This document shows, in pieces, positions 1-6,398 of a DNA stretch of 9,225 nt. The position numbers were made by a program, and so were the translations under genes. This DNA comes from Hyphomonadaceae bacterium (GTDB taxonomy: Bacteria > Pseudomonadota > Alphaproteobacteria > Caulobacterales > Aquidulcibacteraceae). The stretch is taken from contig JAEUMU010000197.1 in assembly GCA_016791325.1 (NCBI GenBank), forward strand, positions 1 through 9,225, written 5' to 3'. Below the pieces are notes generated by a model. That model was not told where the DNA came from. It did no database searches and was given only the letters and a program-made list of their open reading frames with translations. The number at the start of each line of letters is the position of its first letter. Positions within the stretch are counted from its first letter, which is position 1.

Positions 1-151
1 CGCTTGAGAACGCATTGAGCGCCAGCGGCAAATCCTCCGCGCGCGCCTCCCCGCGTTTGGTTGCGGTGACGATGATTTCCTCGCTCGTCTGCGCGTGCGC
101 CGCAGGCGCCAGCACCAGCGCGGCGGCGCAAACCAAACTCAGTCTTTTCAT
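1..151 (-). CDS. TonB-dependent receptor, N-terminal fragment (runs off left edge)
   Basis: Only the first 50 codons are in the window. They read as a signal peptide (MKRLSLVCAAALVLAPAAHA, probable cleavage before QT), followed by EEIIVTATKR, the TonB-box-like segment that opens the mature part of many alphaproteobacterial TonB-dependent receptors, and then the start of a plug domain (EDLPLALNAF). Such proteins are 22-strand outer-membrane barrels that import siderophores, vitamins or oligosaccharides using TonB-ExbBD energy; the substrate cannot be told from this fragment. I chose the ATG at 151 because AAGGG lies 9 nt upstream. An in-frame ATG at 160 directly abuts that AAGGG and so has no usable spacing. 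The gene lies downstream of the mprF-like gene on the same strand with a 190-bp gap, so it probably has its own promoter. It could also be a shorter TonB-linked protein, but the N-terminus is characteristic. Confidence 0.85.
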   Translation of the reverse strand, partial: MKRLSLVCAAALVLAPAAHAQTSEEIIVTATKRGEARAEDLPLALNAFSS

Positions 152-211
152 GCAACGCATCCCTTGCGGCCCAGGCGGGCCGGCGCGGTGATTACGCGAA
201 GCGCGCGCGCA

Positions 212-229
212 CGCGAAACGCTTTTCGCG
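212..229. promoter_or_regulatory. Inverted repeat upstream of the left TonB-receptor gene
   Basis: CGCGAAACGCTTTTCGCG has two perfect 7-bp arms (CGCGAAA and TTTCGCG) around CGCT. It lies 61 bp before the receptor ATG, within the 190-bp gap 152-341 that must hold that gene's promoter. A related half-site, ACGCGAAGCG, occurs at 194-203. The geometry suits a dimeric repressor or activator site. No regulator gene is adjacent, and the family of the binding protein cannot be named. Confidence 0.35.
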
Positions 230-248
230 CCAACGCAGAGTTTATGCA

Positions 249-262
249 TGACGCTCGCGTCA
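249..262. promoter_or_regulatory. Second short palindrome upstream of the left TonB-receptor gene
   Basis: TGACGC-TC-GCGTCA is a perfect 6-bp inverted repeat with a 2-bp centre, about 98 bp before the receptor start. It is short enough to arise by chance in this GC-rich DNA, but it sits in the same 190-bp regulatory gap as the 212-229 palindrome. No convincing -35/-10 pair was seen in this gap. Confidence 0.25.
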
Positions 263-341
263 GCATTCGCCCTTTGGCCGACCGCCTCGTCAGCAATAGC
301 GGTTGCGCGCGCGCCATCTCCGCACCAGCGGTTGCGATGGT

Positions 342-1985
342 TTAGCTTTGCTCACGCGGGCCATTATTTGTCAGCCGCGCCACCTCGGCCAGCACCAGCG
401 GCAACGACCACGCGCCCGGCGCTGCGATATAGCGCGGCTCCCAGCGCGGCCCGAACTTATCCTTGAACGCCTGCAAGCCTTTGAAGCCGTAAAACTGCTC
501 GCCATGCTCATGCACCAGCCGCGCCACGCGCGCGAACAAGGAGGCGTACTGATCTTCCGCCATGCCCGAAAGCGGCGCCATGCCCAGATCAAATGTGCGC
601 AAACCTTGCGCCTGCGCCCACAGCAGAATTTCCGTGAACAAGAAATCCATCAGGCCATTGGCCGCCTCGCCCGGCAAGTAACGCATCAAATCGAGCGCCG
701 CGCGTGTGCGATCCTTGGTGATCCAGATATTGGCAAAGGCGATGATGCGCCCGTTCTTACGCACGACCGCGATCGGCTGGCGCGCCAGATAGGCCGGATC
801 GAAGGCGCCGAGCGAAAAGCTCTTCTCGCGCCCGCCCTGCGCCGCCAGCCACGCCGCAGAGACCGCGCGCAGCTCGCCCCACAGCACCTCCGGGTGCGGC
901 GTTTCCAGCACTTCAAACACAGCGCCTTCGCGTTCGACGAAGCGCCGCCGCGCCGCGCGCAGTTTCTGCCGCGCCGATCCCGCCAGCGAAAATTCAGCCA
1001 AATCCACGATCGCGTTTTCACCGACCTTCTCGACGCGAAAGCCAATGTCGAGCAGATCCGGCAGCAGCTCCGGCGGCGCGGCGTAAACAACCGGGCGCAG
1101 CGCCAGGCGTTCGGCTTCCGCGCGCAACGCCGCCAGCGCTTCGCGCCAATCCGCGCGCGCGCCCACGGGCGGTCCCATGGCGATCAGGCTCGATCCGCCC
1201 CGCGCAGCCATCACGAACGCGCGCGGCGTAAAGATGAAGCTCTTGTCGCCGGTGAACGCGAGTTGCGCATCGGGCCAAGGGTCCGCCGCTTGATCGAGCA
1301 TCGCCTCGGCGCGCGCGAAATCGCTTTCGGCGGCGCGCGCCGGCGTTCGGCGCGGGCGCGAAAGCAGGAAACGCTGCGCCGCAAACACACCGATCGCCAG
1401 CGCCGCGATCGCCAGCGCGCGTCCGGGCCGGCCCAAATGCGGATCGGTGAGCAGCGCCCACCAAGGCGCGTTGGCGAAGCCTGGCCGCGCGCCCGCCCAA
1501 AGCAGCGCCCCCAACACCGCAACGCCGAACGCCGCAGCAATCGCCGCCGCCAGGCGCGGATCGGGCGCCAGATCAATCAGGTGCGAGTGGCGGTAGAAGG
1601 CCCGCCGCGCCAGCGCCAGCAGCGCGGCGGCTGCGCCCGCCAGCACCGACGCCGCCACATCGCCATGGCGTAGAGCCGCATAGAGGCACACCCCCGCCAG
1701 CAGCGCGGTCGTCGCCGCCCAAGCTGCGTCGATGCGCCGGGCCAGGCCCGCCGCCAATCCCATCAGCACGACGCCGGCGATCGAAGCGGTCAGCTCCGGC
1801 ATTTCCTCGATCAGCCGCTCGGCGAAATCGAGCCCGCGCACATGCTCCAACGCCGGCGTCGCCACGCTCAGCAGCGTCAGCGCCCCGGCCGCGAACGCAG
1901 CGAACGCCGCCAGCATCGGCGCGGCTTCAAACGCCTCCTCGCGTAGCTTGTCCCACGCGATCGGCGGCGGCTTCTGAGTCGTCAC
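342..1985 (-). CDS. MprF-like aminoacyl-phosphatidylglycerol synthase, short form without flippase
   Basis: 547-residue inner-membrane protein. The C-terminal part (about 240-530) matches the MprF catalytic domain (DUF2156/LPG synthase C): LAFTGDKSFIF (242-252), LIAMGPPVG (267-275), RQKLRAARRRF (339-349), DLMRY (432-436), FDLGMAPLSG (465-474) and FYGFKGLQAFKDKFGPRWEP (498-517). In this family the domain transfers lysine or alanine from aminoacyl-tRNA to phosphatidylglycerol, lowering surface charge and giving resistance to cationic peptides. The N-terminus has about five or six hydrophobic segments (near 22-42, 66-84, 88-104, 110-127, 146-165, 188-205). Full MprF proteins are about 840-880 residues with some 14 membrane segments, so the flippase half appears to be missing, although the frame is intact. 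The amino acid used cannot be predicted. The start is GTG with no visible Shine-Dalgarno, only 25 nt past the upstream gene's terminator. The next in-frame ATG (codon 24) is also poorly placed. The family assignment is firm; the symbol is withheld because of the length. Confidence 0.88.
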   Translation of the reverse strand: MTTQKPPPIAWDKLREEAFEAAPMLAAFAAFAAGALTLLSVATPALEHVRGLDFAERLIEEMPELTASIAGVVLMGLAAGLARRIDAAWAATTALLAGVCLYAALRHGDVAASVLAGAAAALLALARRAFYRHSHLIDLAPDPRLAAAIAAAFGVAVLGALLWAGARPGFANAPWWALLTDPHLGRPGRALAIAALAIGVFAAQRFLLSRPRRTPARAAESDFARAEAMLDQAADPWPDAQLAFTGDKSFIFTPRAFVMAARGGSSLIAMGPPVGARADWREALAALRAEAERLALRPVVYAAPPELLPDLLDIGFRVEKVGENAIVDLAEFSLAGSARQKLRAARRRFVEREGAVFEVLETPHPEVLWGELRAVSAAWLAAQGGREKSFSLGAFDPAYLARQPIAVVRKNGRIIAFANIWITKDRTRAALDLMRYLPGEAANGLMDFLFTEILLWAQAQGLRTFDLGMAPLSGMAEDQYASLFARVARLVHEHGEQFYGFKGLQAFKDKFGPRWEPRYIAAPGAWSLPLVLAEVARLTNNGPREQS

Positions 1986-1991
1986 CGCAGC

Positions 1992-2020
1992 AATCTACGC
2001 GCGCGCACACAAAAACAAAA
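1992..2020 (-). promoter_or_regulatory. Possible promoter of the mprF-like gene, giving a leaderless mRNA
   Basis: On the minus strand, TAGATT (1997-1992, four of six matches to TATAAT) lies 6 nt before the GTG at 1985, so a transcript would start at or next to the start codon. The -35 region would fall in the T-tract of the preceding terminator (TTTTGT at 2020-2015, weak). It is proposed mainly because no room exists for another promoter between the terminator and the start. Confidence 0.2.
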
Positions 2021-2047
2021 AGGCCGCGGGGATCGTCCCCCGCGGCC
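2011..2047 (-). terminator. Rho-independent terminator of the complete TonB-receptor gene
   Basis: Read on the minus strand, GGCCGCGGGG (2047-2038) pairs perfectly with CCCCGCGGCC (2031-2022) around a 6-nt loop and is followed at once by TTTTTGTTTTT. A 10-bp all-GC stem plus a U-rich tail is a textbook intrinsic terminator. It starts 25 nt after the receptor stop codon and should insulate the mprF-like gene from receptor transcription. Confidence 0.9.
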
Positions 2048-2072
2048 CAATTTGCTTTTGCGATGGCGCCGT

Positions 2073-4751
2073 TTAGTAGCGCGCCCGCAGGGTGATGCCC
2101 ATGGTGCGCGGATCGCCCAGGAAGGCGCCTTGCGTCGGGCCCGCCGTGCCTTGCTGCAGCGGCACGTCGAACATGATCTGGGCGTAGTCCTCATCGGTGA
2201 TGTTGCGCGCCCAGAGTTCCAGCGTCCAATGCTCGTTGATGTCGCCGATGCCGATGCGCCCATTCAGCAGCGTGTAGGCCGGCTGCACCTTGGAAGGCCG
2301 CAGGTCCGAACCGGTGTTCTGATCGCCCACATAGCGGGCGTCCAGATAGGCCAGCAGGCGCAGCGAGTCGCCGATCGGCGTCTCGAAGTTCACCGAAGCC
2401 GTGGCGGTCCATTCCGGCGCGTTGGTCAGCTGCTGGTTCGGCAGCCGCGCCAATGTCTGTTCGCCGGTGATCGGATTGCGGTTGGCCGCGACCCAGCCGT
2501 TGTCGGCGCCGTAGCGCGCGTCCGTATAGGCCACGCCGCCCGCGAACGAGAGCCCCTGCAGCGGCGTGCGCCACATGATGTCGAGTTCGGCGCCCTCAGC
2601 GATCACTTCCGGCACCGTCGACACAACGAACTGGATGCCGTTGTAGGTATTGAGCTGGAAGTTTTCGTAATTGTTCTGATAGACGGCGAGGTTCAACAGC
2701 AGCGAATTGTCGAACCACGAGGTCTTCAGGCCGATCTCATAAGCATCGACCAATTCGGCGTCGAACGCAGAAACCGGCGCGCCGCCGCGGAACGTAAAGT
2801 CGAAGTTGCGATCGAGGTTGAAGCCCCCGCCCTTATAGCCGCGCGAGGCCGAGACATAGCCCGAGATGTTGCTGCTGAAGGCTTGGCGCAGCGAAACCAC
2901 GCCCGACCATTCCTGCTCGTCGCGGCTTTGATTGTAGCCCACGCCGTCCAGTTCGGTCCGCAGCCACGGCACGCAATACGCCGTGCGCAGCGCCGCCAGC
3001 GGCGTGGCCAGCGCGGCGAGCGCGCCTGTGGGCTGGATCGTCGGATTGCAGTTCGTGAACGGCGTCAGCGTTCCCGCCGGCAGCGACTGCGCCGTTTCCA
3101 GGTTCGCCATCGTCGCCGCGAACAGCGGCCGCGCCGCGAACGGCGTGCGGAAATTGCCGGTGAGTTCTTTTTCTTCCTGGGTGTAGCGCACGCCAATGGT
3201 CAGATCGGTCGACGGCGTAAGCGAGATGATGTTGTGGGTGAACAGCGCGAGCGATTGCCCGGTCTGCGAATATTGATCGAACTGGCCCACGCCCCCAGGG
3301 ATCAGCAGCGCCGCATCATAAAGCGTGGACAACAGCCCGCCCGACGGCGCGATGTTGAGCCCGGGCGTGATTGATCCGCCGCTGATCAGGCTGTCCAGGC
3401 CGGAAATGTAGCGCCCATATTGCGAGCCGGTGACGAACGCGAAATTGCGATCAATCTCTTCGTTCGAGAAGAACGCGCCCACCAGCCAGTCCACCGGGCC
3501 CGCCGTGCCCGCGAGGCGGATTTCCTGGGTGAAGGTGCGATACTCCGTGCCCACGTCGTCGCTCTGCGGCACGTACACCACATCGGCCTGCGAGTAGTCG
3601 GAATCCGAGCCGCCCGCCGATGTCCACACGCGATACGCCGAGATCGAGGTCAGCGTGGTGGAGCCCATGTCCCAGTTGAACTCAGCCGAAACGCCGCGAT
3701 CTTGCAGGAAGGCGGGATAACCGCGGTTGGAGAACGCGCGGCGGTCGCCAATATTGCCAGCGCCGACGCCGCCCAACGGATTGCCCGTGGTGACGTTCGG
3801 CCCATAGCCGCCGAGATTGGCGATCCATTGCGTGCGCAATGTGCCGAACGGAATCGGCGCGCCTGCCACGCCGGCTGCGTTCAGGTTCGTCACCGGATTG
3901 CCGTTGAGCAGCACGGGATTGTAAATCTGCGCCGCGCAGCAGGTTTCATCGCGCTCGGTGAAGTCGGCGATGATGCGCATGTCGATGTTGTCGGTGAGCT
4001 GCCACAAGAGCTGGCCGCGCGCAGTGAACAGCCCGCGCGAATTGGCCGTGCCGCCGCCGTTATTCGGCACGCCCGCCAACAGAGGATTTATCCCGCCGCT
4101 ATTGACGTCCATGAAGCCGTCGCGCTCGCCGTAGGCGGCGTAAGCGCGGAAACCGACAACGCCGGGCGCCAGCGGAATGTTCACGCCCGCCGAAATGCGG
4201 CGCTCTTCAAATTCGCCGTAAGTGGCTTCGCCGGTGAAGGCGTAGTCGTAGAGGTTCGGCCCCACGGTGGCGACAGTGATCAGGCCGGCAGAGGTGTTGC
4301 GCCCGAACAGCGTGCCCTGCGGCCCGCGCAGCACTTCGATCTGCTGCACTTCGCCCAGATCGGAAAGCGCCACGCCGTTGCGCGCGCGGTACACGCCGTC
4401 GATGAAAATGCCGACCGCCGATTCCAGACCGGGGTTCGAGCCTTGCGTGCCGACGCCGCGCAAGCGCGCCGTTGCCGAAGCTTCAGATTCCGAGACGTTG
4501 AACTGCAGCGAGGGCACCACCGAAGTCAGATCTTGGATGTCGCGGATGCCGGAATTCTGAATCGTATCGGCGGTCACCGCCGTCACCGCGATCGGCACGT
4601 CCTGCAGCGCCGTTTCGCGCCGCGTCGCCGTCACCACGATGGTGTCGTCCTGCTGGGCGTAGGCCGCCGGAATCGCGCTCGCCACGCCGCCCAAGGCCAG
4701 CGTCAGCACCGCGCCCAAACGTGCGTTCAACCATTCGGACCGCTTCGTCAT
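2073..4751 (-). CDS. TonB-dependent outer-membrane receptor
   Basis: 892-residue protein with a signal peptide (1-32, cleavage near AYA|QQ), a TonB-box-like DDTIVVTATRR (35-45), a plug domain (about 46-165, with LRGVGTQG, GIFIDGVYRARNG, QIEVLRGPQGTLFGRNTSAG) and a beta-barrel ending in the aromatic-terminated strand TMGITLRARY. These are the hallmarks of active importers driven by TonB-ExbBD. Nothing visible names the substrate; the type is common for plant, lignin or lipid-derived compounds and siderophores in Caulobacterales and Sphingomonadales. The start at the ATG at 4751 is supported by GGGAGGGAAGGG just upstream and by the signal peptide that follows; the open frame continues 90 codons further 5' but that part reads across the operator and the divergent gene. 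Two cysteine pairs (C271-C272, and about 567 and 593) lie in barrel regions and may form loop disulfides. A divergent TetR gene and an 18-bp palindrome imply regulated expression; a strong terminator follows. Confidence 0.93.
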   Translation of the reverse strand: MTKRSEWLNARLGAVLTLALGGVASAIPAAYAQQDDTIVVTATRRETALQDVPIAVTAVTADTIQNSGIRDIQDLTSVVPSLQFNVSESEASATARLRGVGTQGSNPGLESAVGIFIDGVYRARNGVALSDLGEVQQIEVLRGPQGTLFGRNTSAGLITVATVGPNLYDYAFTGEATYGEFEERRISAGVNIPLAPGVVGFRAYAAYGERDGFMDVNSGGINPLLAGVPNNGGGTANSRGLFTARGQLLWQLTDNIDMRIIADFTERDETCCAAQIYNPVLLNGNPVTNLNAAGVAGAPIPFGTLRTQWIANLGGYGPNVTTGNPLGGVGAGNIGDRRAFSNRGYPAFLQDRGVSAEFNWDMGSTTLTSISAYRVWTSAGGSDSDYSQADVVYVPQSDDVGTEYRTFTQEIRLAGTAGPVDWLVGAFFSNEEIDRNFAFVTGSQYGRYISGLDSLISGGSITPGLNIAPSGGLLSTLYDAALLIPGGVGQFDQYSQTGQSLALFTHNIISLTPSTDLTIGVRYTQEEKELTGNFRTPFAARPLFAATMANLETAQSLPAGTLTPFTNCNPTIQPTGALAALATPLAALRTAYCVPWLRTELDGVGYNQSRDEQEWSGVVSLRQAFSSNISGYVSASRGYKGGGFNLDRNFDFTFRGGAPVSAFDAELVDAYEIGLKTSWFDNSLLLNLAVYQNNYENFQLNTYNGIQFVVSTVPEVIAEGAELDIMWRTPLQGLSFAGGVAYTDARYGADNGWVAANRNPITGEQTLARLPNQQLTNAPEWTATASVNFETPIGDSLRLLAYLDARYVGDQNTGSDLRPSKVQPAYTLLNGRIGIGDINEHWTLELWARNITDEDYAQIMFDVPLQQGTAGPTQGAFLGDPRTMGITLRARY

Positions 4752-4774
4752 TTGCCCTTCCCTCCCGCTGGCCT

Positions 4775-4802
4775 TTGCCCAGGCCATACACTTGTGTATG
4801 GT
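4775..4802 (+). promoter_or_regulatory. Possible promoter of the TetR regulator
   Basis: TTGCCC (4775-4780) and TATGGT (4797-4802) are spaced 16 bp, each with four of six matches to the sigma-70 consensus. The palindrome at 4784-4801 fills the spacer and overlaps the -10, the arrangement expected for autorepression. No equally good pair was found for the receptor on the minus strand. Confidence 0.3.
4784..4801. promoter_or_regulatory. Probable TetR-family operator between the receptor and its regulator
   Basis: CCATACACTTGTGTATGG has two perfect 8-bp arms around TT. It is AT-richer than its surroundings, lies 32 bp before the receptor ATG and about 100 bp before the TetR start, and is the only long perfect palindrome in the 151-bp divergent gap. 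Size and symmetry fit a TetR dimer site. Assignment to the neighbouring regulator is inferred from position. Confidence 0.65.
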
Positions 4803-4902
4803 CCCTTCATAAACCGCTGTTCCGCCGACGTCCATGGATTCGCCATGGTGCGGCCACGAAAAAACAACCTGTTGCGCCCGCGCCGCGCCCCTTGGAGCCG
4901 CC

Positions 4903-5472
4903 ATGAAGCCGCGCACCGTGCAGAACGCTCCCCCGCTCGACGCCGCCCAGTGGATCGAAGCCGCTTTCGACGCCCTTGCGGAAGGCGGTATCGAAGCGGT
5001 GCGGGTCGATCCGCTGGCCAAACAGCTCGGCGTGACGCGGGGCAGCTTCTACTGGCACTTCAAGGATCGCGACGCGCTGCACCAAGCCATGCTGCGCCAA
5101 TGGCGCGAACGTGCAAATTACATGATTTTCAATCGGCTCGAGCGCAGCGCCGAAAGCGCCAGCCAGCGGCTCGATCGGCTGCTCGCCCTGCCGCACGCCA
5201 CGGAGCGCTCAAGCCGGGGCGCGGCCATCGAACTCGCCGTGCGGCTCTGGGCTCAGCGTGACCGCAACGCCGCCAAGGCGGTCCGCCACGTCGACCGCAC
5301 CCGCCTCACCTATTTCGCGAAGCTGCTGCAACAGCATGGCGTGCCCGTCGTCGAGGCGCGCCACCGCGCGTTCCTGTTCTACGCAGCGTTGATGGGCGAA
5401 GCCTGGATCACCACCGATAATCGTGAGGCCATGCGCCATGGCCTGCGTGCGCTGCTTCTGGCCAAGCCCTGA
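4903..5472 (+). CDS. TetR/AcrR-family transcriptional regulator
   Basis: 189-residue protein, a usual TetR length. The N-terminal helix-turn-helix is clear: AQWIEAAFDALAEGGIEAV, then VDPLAKQLGVTRGSFYWHFK (35-54), with the family signature SFYWHFKDRDAL. The remaining helical part (about 65-185) would bind a ligand and dimerise; it shows no recognisable ligand class. The start at 4903 is chosen because GGAG lies 5 nt upstream and the TetR homology begins just after it; a frame extension to 4834 adds a cysteine-rich stretch unlike TetR N-termini. It is divergent from the TonB-receptor gene, and the palindrome between them suggests local repression relieved by the receptor's substrate or a derivative. 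It converges on nusG with a 13-bp gap and no visible terminator. The family is certain; the target is inferred. Confidence 0.92.
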   Translation: MKPRTVQNAPPLDAAQWIEAAFDALAEGGIEAVRVDPLAKQLGVTRGSFYWHFKDRDALHQAMLRQWRERANYMIFNRLERSAESASQRLDRLLALPHATERSSRGAAIELAVRLWAQRDRNAAKAVRHVDRTRLTYFAKLLQQHGVPVVEARHRAFLFYAALMGEAWITTDNREAMRHGLRALLLAKP

Positions 5473-5485
5473 GCGGCCCGCGCGC

Positions 5486-6076
5486 CTAGCGCAGCTTTTC
5501 GACCTGCCCGTACTCCAGATCCACCGGCGTCTCGCGGCCGAAGATCATGACCGCCACCTTAAGGCGCCCGCGTTCTTCATCGACCTCCGAAACCAAGCCC
5601 TCGAAGCTCTGGAACGGCCCATCGGAAACGCGCACGCGCTCGCCGGTTTCGTAATGGATCAGGTTGCGCGGCTTGGCGGCGCCCACTTCGGCCACGCGGC
5701 CCAAAATGCGCTCCACCTCTTTATCGCTCACCGCCTGCGGCTTGTTCTGGTGGCCCAGGAAGCCGGTCACTTTCGGCGTGTTCTTGACCAGGTGATAGGC
5801 TTCATCGGTCATCTCCATTTTCACCAGCACGTAGCCGGGGAAATGGCGATGCTGGCGCACTTTCTTCGCGCCGCGCACAACCTCGGTGACCTCTTCGGTC
5901 GGCACCTGAATGTCTTCGAACTGATCTTCCAGCCCTTGGCGCCCCGCCTGATCGCGGATCGCTTCGGCCACCTTCTGCTCGAAGTTGGAATAGGCGTGGA
6001 CGATATACCACCGCGCCCGGCCGGAGCCCTTCGCCGCCGGCGCCGTTTGCGCGCCTTCTTGGCCTTGCTCAACCAT
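5486..6076 (-). CDS. nusG: Transcription termination/antitermination factor NusG
   Basis: 196 residues. NusG binds the clamp of RNA polymerase, suppresses pausing, and contacts Rho or ribosomal protein S10. The NGN domain starts at RWYIVHAYSNFEQKVAEAI (22-40) and contains HFPGYVLVKM (78-87) and the conserved TPKVTGFLG (100-108). The C-terminal KOW domain spans about 145-196, with GERVRVSDGPFQSFEGLVSE and the ending FGRETPVDLEYGQVEKL. Three starts are possible in frame: TTG at 6094, ATG at 6082 and ATG at 6076. GAGG at 6087-6084 is 8 nt before the last but only 2 nt before the middle one, so 6076 is preferred; the difference is at most six residues. It follows secE almost without a gap, so the two are co-transcribed. 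The usual downstream gene rplK is absent; the TetR gene converges instead. Confidence 0.97.
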   Translation of the reverse strand: MVEQGQEGAQTAPAAKGSGRARWYIVHAYSNFEQKVAEAIRDQAGRQGLEDQFEDIQVPTEEVTEVVRGAKKVRQHRHFPGYVLVKMEMTDEAYHLVKNTPKVTGFLGHQNKPQAVSDKEVERILGRVAEVGAAKPRNLIHYETGERVRVSDGPFQSFEGLVSEVDEERGRLKVAVMIFGRETPVDLEYGQVEKLR

Positions 6077-6086
6077 GGTCATGTCC

Positions 6087-6317
6087 TCAGCCAATGCCCA
6101 GGATCCAGCGGATCAGCCCGCCTGCGATCGAATCCACGAGAAAGAAAAACACCGCCGCGACCACCGCCATGATGAACACCATGATCGAGGATACGGTCAC
6201 TTCCTGGCGCGTCGCCCACGTCACCTTGCGCGCTTCGGCGCGCACCTCTCCGAAAAAGCGGAAAGGGCCGCCACGGCGGCGAGGTTCGGTTTCTTGATCG
6301 GCAGTATCCATCGACAT
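6087..6317 (-). CDS. secE: Preprotein translocase subunit SecE
   Basis: 76-residue short-form SecE, the clamp subunit that stabilises SecY in the SecYEG channel of the inner membrane. A charged cytoplasmic N-terminus (1-30) leads into the amphipathic helix signature FFGEVRAEARKVTWATRQEV (21-40), then one membrane segment (about 43-65), ending WILGIG. This is the usual single-span form, against three spans in Escherichia coli. The start is the ATG at 6317, with only a weak AAAGAAA upstream; the ATG at 6311 is an alternative that would remove two residues. The TGA at 6089-6087 lies just ahead of the nusG ATG, and tRNA-Trp is 81 nt upstream on the same strand, the conserved trnW-secE-nusG order. 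Confidence 0.96.
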   Translation of the reverse strand: MSMDTADQETEPRRRGGPFRFFGEVRAEARKVTWATRQEVTVSSIMVFIMAVVAAVFFFLVDSIAGGLIRWILGIG

Positions 6318-6355
6318 CGTTTCTTTTCGCGCTCGCGTTCAATCAGTCCATCAAG

Positions 6356-6370
6356 TCGGGCCGGGCCCGA
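6356..6370 (-). other. Short hairpin between tRNA-Trp and secE
   Basis: TCGGGC pairs perfectly with GCCCGA around a 3-nt loop, 38 nt before the secE ATG on the minus strand. There is no U-tract, so it is not a terminator; it may be a processing or stability element in the secE leader, or a chance GC palindrome. Confidence 0.25.
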
Positions 6371-6374
6371 ACCT

Positions 6375-6397
6375 AAACAAGAGCGCCATTCTGGCGC
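6375..6397 (-). terminator. Weak terminator or attenuator directly after tRNA-Trp
   Basis: On the minus strand, starting 1 nt after the encoded CCA, GCGCCA-GAA-TGGCGC folds into a 6-bp stem with a 3-nt loop, followed by TCTTGTTT. The stem is short and the T-run is interrupted, so partial termination is more likely than a full stop. This would release tRNA while letting some polymerase continue into secE-nusG. It could instead serve as a 3'-processing boundary. Confidence 0.4.
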
Positions 6398-6398
6398 G

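Noticed and set aside
303..1673. Long plus-strand open frame (456 codons) antisense to the mprF-like gene
   Set aside because: Arg/Gln/Ala-rich low-complexity translation with no motifs; it is the high-GC antisense shadow of a gene with clear family motifs.
2052..3374. Plus-strand open frame of 440 codons antisense to the TonB receptor
   Set aside because: Arg-rich and lacking domain features, with no ribosome-binding site; it overlaps the recognised receptor and its terminator.
4834..4902. 23-codon N-terminal extension of the TetR regulator
   Set aside because: The sequence is unlike TetR N-termini, and the ATG at 4903 has GGAG at good spacing.
4752..5021. N-terminal extension of the TonB receptor by 90 codons
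   Set aside because: The extension lies across the operator and the divergent TetR gene; the signal peptide and a strong ribosome-binding site place the start at 4751.
3420..5261. Plus-strand open frame of 613 codons crossing the receptor, the divergent gap and the TetR gene
   Set aside because: It would span an operator and an out-of-frame TetR gene; its composition is that of an antisense shadow.
5423..6172. Plus-strand open frame of 249 codons antisense to nusG
   Set aside because: Shadow of nusG, which is certain from its NGN and KOW motifs.
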